Assembly: GCF_016809835.1 (NCBI RefSeq) | Contig: NZ_JAFBIL020000001.1 | Span: 310,001 to 374,000 of the forward strand | Direction of reading: 5' to 3' | DNA length: 64,000 nucleotides | Source of the DNA: Massilia soli | GTDB taxonomy: Bacteria; Pseudomonadota; Gammaproteobacteria; Burkholderiales; Burkholderiaceae_D | Shown: piece by piece, positions 56,429-64,000 of the stretch | How positions within the stretch are numbered: position 1 is the stretch's first letter | How the letters are laid out: each line of letters starts with the position of its first letter | Notes under the pieces: model-generated | The model's database searches: none | What the model was told of the DNA's origin: nothing | Seen by the model: only the letters and a program-made list of their open reading frames with translations | Translations under genes and position numbers: made by a program

Positions 56429-57085
56429 ATGCATTTTTCACACATCCCGGAAAGTGGCGGCACCAAATTCGTCAAGATTGGTATTGTTGCTGCACTGCAC
56501 GTGGCGGTCGGCGCTGCACTGATCAACAGCATGAACAGCGTATCGATCTCGATGCCGAAGCTGGCGGAAGAGATCGAAGTTTTCCTGCCGAAGATCGTGC
56601 CACCGCCACCGCCTCCGCCAGAACCGCCCAAGCCAGTGCCGAAAGTCGCACCGACGCCGAAGCCGTTCGTGCCGGAAGTAGAAGTTGAAGTTCCGCAACA
56701 GCCGCAGACCGAGCAAGTGATGGAAACCTCTTCGGTACCGGACCCTGCGCCAGCAGAGCCGGGCCCGACGACCACCGAGGTGGCGCCGCCTGCCGACCCG
56801 GGCACTGGCTCACTGCGCACCGCGGTGCTGAACGATGGCTGCGCCGTGCCTGATTATCCCGCCCGTGCCGCCCGCAATGGCGAAGAAGGCACCGTCACGC
56901 TGGCGCTGCTGGTTGGCGCCAACGGCAAGGTCAACGATTCGCGGGTCCAGAAGTCGAGCGGCTCGCGCGACCTGGACAAGGCGGCGATCAGCGCGCTGAG
57001 CATGTGCAGCTTCAAGCCGGCGATGGCTGGCGGTGCCGCTGAAGCCGGCTGGGCGCAGATTGCCTACGTCTGGAAGCTCGAGTAA
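56429..57085 (+). CDS. TonB-family energy transducer
   Basis: The 218-residue protein has one membrane segment near the N-terminus (about residues 15-32), a long Pro/Glu-rich periplasmic linker (IVPPPPPPPEPPKPVPKVAP and onward) and a TonB C-terminal domain (CAVPDYPARAARNGEEGTVTLALLV, SGSRDLDKAAISALSMCSFKP). It would transmit proton-motive force to outer-membrane receptors such as the one at 18275-20761. No ExbB or ExbD genes are adjacent. Two cysteines in the C-terminal domain are unusual for TonB and could form a disulfide. Confidence 0.88.
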   Translation: MHFSHIPESGGTKFVKIGIVAALHVAVGAALINSMNSVSISMPKLAEEIEVFLPKIVPPPPPPPEPPKPVPKVAPTPKPFVPEVEVEVPQQPQTEQVMETSSVPDPAPAEPGPTTTEVAPPADPGTGSLRTAVLNDGCAVPDYPARAARNGEEGTVTLALLVGANGKVNDSRVQKSSGSRDLDKAAISALSMCSFKPAMAGGAAEAGWAQIAYVWKLE

Positions 57086-57103
57086 GAAACAATGCGTCAA
57101 GCG

Positions 57104-57137
57104 CGCCCCGCCCGGTCCGACCCGGCGGGGCGTTTTT
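57104..57137 (+). terminator. Rho-independent terminator after the TonB-like gene
   Basis: CGCCCCGCC (57104-57112) pairs with GGCGGGGCG (57124-57132) and is followed by T5. It lies 18 bp after the TonB-like stop codon. Confidence 0.9.
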
Positions 57138-57260
57138 CATACTGTAATGACAGCGCGCGTGGGGAATCGCTGCGCTGCAACAGTTTCAGAATGGCATACA
57201 ATGTTTGTCGCGCCCCACGCGGGTGCAGTGTCTAATCACCCTTATTCGCGTCAGGAACCC

Positions 57261-58892
57261 ATGCATAAGAAGCTCTTTTCCCTCACGGCCACTACCCTGG
57301 CCGCCAGCCTCGTCCTCGCTTTCCCCGTTCACGCAGCCAAGCCAGCCACCGGACCAACGGTCGAGGAAGCGCCACTGCGCGGCCACATGGCTTTCCTGTC
57401 GAGCGATTTGATGGAAGGCCGCGGTACCGGCCAGCGCGGCGGCGACCTGACCGTGGCATACCTGGAAGCGGCCGCGATCGCCGCCGGCCTGAAGCCAGCC
57501 AACGGCAACAGCTATCGCCAGGCAGTGAAGATTGCCGGCGTTAAAGCATCGCCAACGGACAGCACTGTTGCCATCGATATCGGCGGCAAGCCGCAGGCGT
57601 TTGCGTTCGGCAAGGATTGGGTGTGGGGACCGGGCGACGCCAAGGCAGTCCATGCAATGGACGCCGAGATGGTGTTCGTCGGCTACGGCATTTCGGCGCC
57701 GGAAGAAGGCTGGAACGATTACAAGGGCCAGGACGTCAAGGGCAAGATCGTCGTCATGATGGTCAACGACCCAATGCCAACTGCGGCCGAGCCGGCACGC
57801 TTCAACGGCAAGGGCCTGACCTACTACGGCCGCTGGACCTACAAATTCGAAGAAGCCGCGCGCCAGGGAGCTGCCGGCGTGCTGCTGATCCACACCGATG
57901 CGTCGGCATCGTACGGCTGGAGCGTGGTGCAGAACAGCTGGATGGCGGAACGCTTCCAGCTGGCCCAAGGCACGCTGGGCGCGCCGATGGAAGGCTGGAT
58001 GACCGAAGACGTCGCCCGTACCATCTTCAAGGCGGCAGGCAAGGATCTCGACTCCCTGCGCGCGGCAGCCGAGAAGAAAGACTTCCAGGCAGTACCGCTG
58101 GGCATCAAGATCAAAGGCGAGATGAAGGCGGCGGTCCGCAACATCGAGCAGTTCAACGTGGCGGGCGTTATTCCCGGCACCGATCCGAAGCTGAAGGACG
58201 AAGTCGTCATCTACTCCGCGCACTGGGATCACCTGGGCAAGCAAGGCACCGGCGACGACACCATCTACAACGGCGCGGTCGACAATGCCTCGGGTACCGC
58301 GGGCCTGCTGGCCATGGCACAGGCGGCATCGCGCCAGCCAGCCAAGCGCAGCCAGATGTTCCTGTGGGTAGCAGCGGAAGAGCAAGGCCTGCTGGGCAGC
58401 GCCGCGTACGCGTCGAGCCCGCTGTGGCCGGTCGCCAAGACCGCTGCAGCGCTCAACCTGGACAGCCTGAACTGGATCGGCGCGGCGCGCGACATCGGCA
58501 CCAAAGGCAGCGAGCGCACCGAACTGGGCGCGATGGCTGAGGCGACCGCGAAGGCGATGGGCTTGAGCGTCAGCAAGCCAACGCCTGACCTGGCCGGCGG
58601 CTACTTCCGCAGCGACCACTTCAGCTTCGCCAAGGCGGGCGTGCCGGCGTTTTCGATCTCGGGCGGCACCGACTACATCAAGGATCCGGAAGCGGCCAAG
58701 GCCAAGCAGAAGACCTACGCGCCGCGCTATCACCAGGTGAAGGATGAGTACGATCCAAGCTGGGATCTGTCTGGCATGGTGCAGCAGGCGCAGTTCACGC
58801 TGAACCTGGGCCGCATGATTGCCAACTCGTCGAAAATGCCTGCGTGGAAACCGGGCGATGCGTTCGGCAAGGTACGGGCCGCGGCGAAGTAA
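57261..58892 (+). CDS. Exported M28-family aminopeptidase
   Basis: This 543-residue enzyme has a signal peptide (MHKKLFSLTATTLAASLVLA) and an M28 catalytic domain with an inserted PA domain (about residues 140-280). Zinc-site residues include His321 and Asp323 in SAHWDHLG, Asp in DNASGTA, Glu373-Glu374 in AAEEQGLLGS, and SDHFSFAKAGVPAF. It removes N-terminal residues from peptides in the periplasm or outside the cell. The ATG at 57261 was chosen for its signal peptide; the frame runs upstream through the terminator region. It is probably a single-gene transcript. Confidence 0.93.
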   Translation: MHKKLFSLTATTLAASLVLAFPVHAAKPATGPTVEEAPLRGHMAFLSSDLMEGRGTGQRGGDLTVAYLEAAAIAAGLKPANGNSYRQAVKIAGVKASPTDSTVAIDIGGKPQAFAFGKDWVWGPGDAKAVHAMDAEMVFVGYGISAPEEGWNDYKGQDVKGKIVVMMVNDPMPTAAEPARFNGKGLTYYGRWTYKFEEAARQGAAGVLLIHTDASASYGWSVVQNSWMAERFQLAQGTLGAPMEGWMTEDVARTIFKAAGKDLDSLRAAAEKKDFQAVPLGIKIKGEMKAAVRNIEQFNVAGVIPGTDPKLKDEVVIYSAHWDHLGKQGTGDDTIYNGAVDNASGTAGLLAMAQAASRQPAKRSQMFLWVAAEEQGLLGSAAYASSPLWPVAKTAAALNLDSLNWIGAARDIGTKGSERTELGAMAEATAKAMGLSVSKPTPDLAGGYFRSDHFSFAKAGVPAFSISGGTDYIKDPEAAKAKQKTYAPRYHQVKDEYDPSWDLSGMVQQAQFTLNLGRMIANSSKMPAWKPGDAFGKVRAAAK

Positions 58893-58901
58893 TCGTTGCT
58901 G

Positions 58902-58933
58902 TTGTAGGGTGGATAAGCGAAGCGCATCCACCG
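58902..58933. repeat. Short dispersed repeat
   Basis: GTAGGGTGGATAAGCGAAGC followed by GCATCCACC is a small imperfect hairpin (GGTGGAT pairs with ATCCACC). It is a sequence commonly dispersed in betaproteobacterial genomes (from memory). It lies between the M28 stop codon and the terminator. Confidence 0.5.
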
Positions 58934-58944
58934 TTTTGACCTTC

Positions 58945-58980
58945 AAAAAAAATGCCGCTCCCCGTCAGGGAGCGGCATTT
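58945..58980. terminator. Bidirectional terminator between the M28 and sodC genes
   Basis: GCCGCTCCC (58954-58962) pairs with GGGAGCGGC (58968-58976). An A-run lies on the left (58945-58952) and ATTTT on the right, so it can end transcription from both sides. Confidence 0.88.
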
Positions 58981-59006
58981 TGCTATTCTCGCCGCGCATT
59001 GCCTCT

Positions 59007-59537
59007 TTATTTAATGACGCCGCATGCCATTCTGGCCCCGCCGCCGCCCAGCGGTGCAGGATGATCCGCATGGTTATCGCCGCCAGCGTGCACCATCAGC
59101 GCCTTGCCCTTAACGTCAGACATTTTCAGGCGTGGCGCCAATACAGGATTGGACGCATCACCCTTCGCATCTGCGTAAAGCGCAGGAAGATCGCCGCGAT
59201 GGCCATCGCCCCACGGCGTTCCGTGCTTGCCGGTCTTATCCGGATCGTAATGCCCGCCCGCAGCTTGACCGACGACGCGCTTGCCTTCTTTCTCGGCAGT
59301 GGCGCAGCTGCCGTTCTCATGCACATGGAAGCCATGCAGGCCTGGCGCGATGCCTTTCAAAGACGGCGTGAACACGAGGCCGTGCTTGCTCTCGCTGATG
59401 ACGACGGTGCCAGCGCTTGCACCTGGGCCCGCGTCCGACAGTACGTTGAGCGTCACGGTCGTGTCAGGTGCCGCAGTTGCAATGGAGCTAGCCGCCAGAA
59501 GGATGCCGCCGCAAAGGTACGTCAATCGATGATTCAT
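59007..59537 (-). CDS. sodC: Periplasmic Cu/Zn superoxide dismutase
   Basis: The 176-residue protein has a signal peptide ([16 protein letters not shown]) and all main SodC motifs: [10 protein letters not shown] for copper ligands and a disulfide Cys, [20 protein letters not shown] for zinc ligands, and a final [13 protein letters not shown] with [12 protein letters not shown]. It converts periplasmic superoxide to hydrogen peroxide and oxygen. Length is normal for the bacterial family. It is convergent with the M28 gene. Confidence 0.95.
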   Translation of the reverse strand: MNHRLTYLCGGILLAASSIATAAPDTTVTLNVLSDAGPGASAGTVVISESKHGLVFTPSLKGIAPGLHGFHVHENGSCATAEKEGKRVVGQAAGGHYDPDKTGKHGTPWGDGHRGDLPALYADAKGDASNPVLAPRLKMSDVKGKALMVHAGGDNHADHPAPLGGGGARMACGVIK

Positions 59538-59686
59538 CGAACCCTCCTTGAAAATAAGTGAACGACAATCTTATACCCCTTCGCGTTTTCGCCGAGTACG
59601 CTTACACGTGTTGACAAAGCCATTGCATCAATCGGGTTCGGGGCGCCCCCAGAAATCGCGACATCGAGACTTGGGATGCAAGACTT

Positions 59687-59762
59687 AACGTCGCCCCTGC
59701 GAAGGCAGGGGTCCATACTCGGCACGATGAGTATGGGCCCCTGCCTTCGCAGGGGCGACGTT
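59687..59762. repeat. REP-like inverted repeat, 34-bp arms
   Basis: The arms 59687-59720 and 59729-59762 are reverse complements with one mismatch and an 8-bp loop. They contain CGTCGCCCCTGCGAAGGCAG. The element is related in layout to the GTCATTCCCGCG elements elsewhere but differs in sequence. It lies between sodC and the rpoC terminator; the rest of 59538-59827 shows no gene. Confidence 0.85.
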
Positions 59763-59827
59763 GGCTGGCATTGCCGATTTCGTTGCGGCTATAGCTTCTA
59801 AAACGACGGCTGGAACGAGCGACCGAT

Positions 59828-59856
59828 AAAAAAAAACGGCACCCGAAGGTGCCGTT
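59828..59856 (-). terminator. Rho-independent terminator of rpoC
   Basis: On the minus strand AACGGCACC, loop TTCG and GGTGCCGTT are followed by a T-run of about nine (59828-59836 on the plus strand are A). It lies 20 bp after the rpoC stop codon. A strong terminator here shows that the rpoBC transcript ends at this point and does not continue into ribosomal protein genes. Confidence 0.92.
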
Positions 59857-59876
59857 CTTGTTCAGCGTAAAACCGA

Positions 59877-64000
<4,124 letters not shown>

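Overview
The window is GC-rich, densely coding bacterial chromosome. Codon use, the ribosomal protein S12 and RpoC sequences, the exported DUF885/TldD/MoxR gene types and the REP-like repeats suggest a betaproteobacterium of the Oxalobacteraceae (Massilia-like). That assignment is an inference. The window opens with the first codons of rpsL (minus strand) and closes inside rpoC (minus strand). In many bacteria rpoC is followed almost directly by rpsL, so everything between (about 59.8 kb) lies between two parts of the usual rpoBC-rpsL-rpsG-fusA cluster.

Layout. 0.4-2.3 kb: a phosphoethanolamine-transferase-like membrane enzyme. 2.4-9.6 kb: a degraded accessory zone with a VOC protein whose tail is encoded by a 44-bp repeat, a REP-associated (Y1/HUH) transposase broken by an amber codon, a 373-bp tandem duplication of its 5' end, and a Sec-exported Rhs/YD-repeat toxin gene carrying two frameshifts and a stop but keeping its nuclease-like tip and an intact DUF6572 candidate immunity gene. 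9.8-17.3 kb: a six-gene operon with periplasmic adaptor, ABC ATPase, two MacB/FtsX-type permeases, a sigma54-dependent NtrC-type regulator and its histidine kinase. 17.3-20.8 kb: a spermidine-synthase-like protein and a TonB-dependent receptor. 20.8-33.6 kb: a ten-gene minus-strand operon, tldD-tldE-tldD-tldE-DUF4159-moxR-DUF58-batA-like-DUF4175-like-membrane protein. 34-37.9 kb: an exported methyltransferase-like protein, a trypsin-like/PDZ protease and a RES/Xre-type toxin-antitoxin pair. 37.9-43.8 kb: a serine hydrolase, an M1 aminopeptidase, a GDT1-type cation exporter and an exported PHP-type protein. 43.9-46.7 kb: a cysteine desulfurase/degenerate metallo-beta-lactamase/rhodanese fusion divergent from an Lrp regulator. 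46.7-53.2 kb: a Liv-type binding protein, two DUF885 peptidases and an M14 carboxypeptidase. 53.3-57.1 kb: a kinase/binding-protein/response-regulator operon and a TonB-like protein. 57.3-59.5 kb: an M28 peptidase and a Cu/Zn superoxide dismutase. Then the end of rpoC.

The most interesting observation joins two distant operons. The ABC-transporter/NtrBC operon and the ten-gene TldD/TldE-MoxR operon each have a good sigma54 (-24/-12) promoter. Each promoter is preceded at a similar distance by TGTCCG/CGGACA repeats that share an 11-mer in the same orientation relative to transcription. The simplest reading is one sigma54 regulon under the NtrC-type protein encoded in the first operon, coupling peptide-type efflux to a Tat-exported TldD protease system with a MoxR chaperone module. 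A peptide-stress or peptide-processing role is inference. The window as a whole is also rich in exported peptidases.
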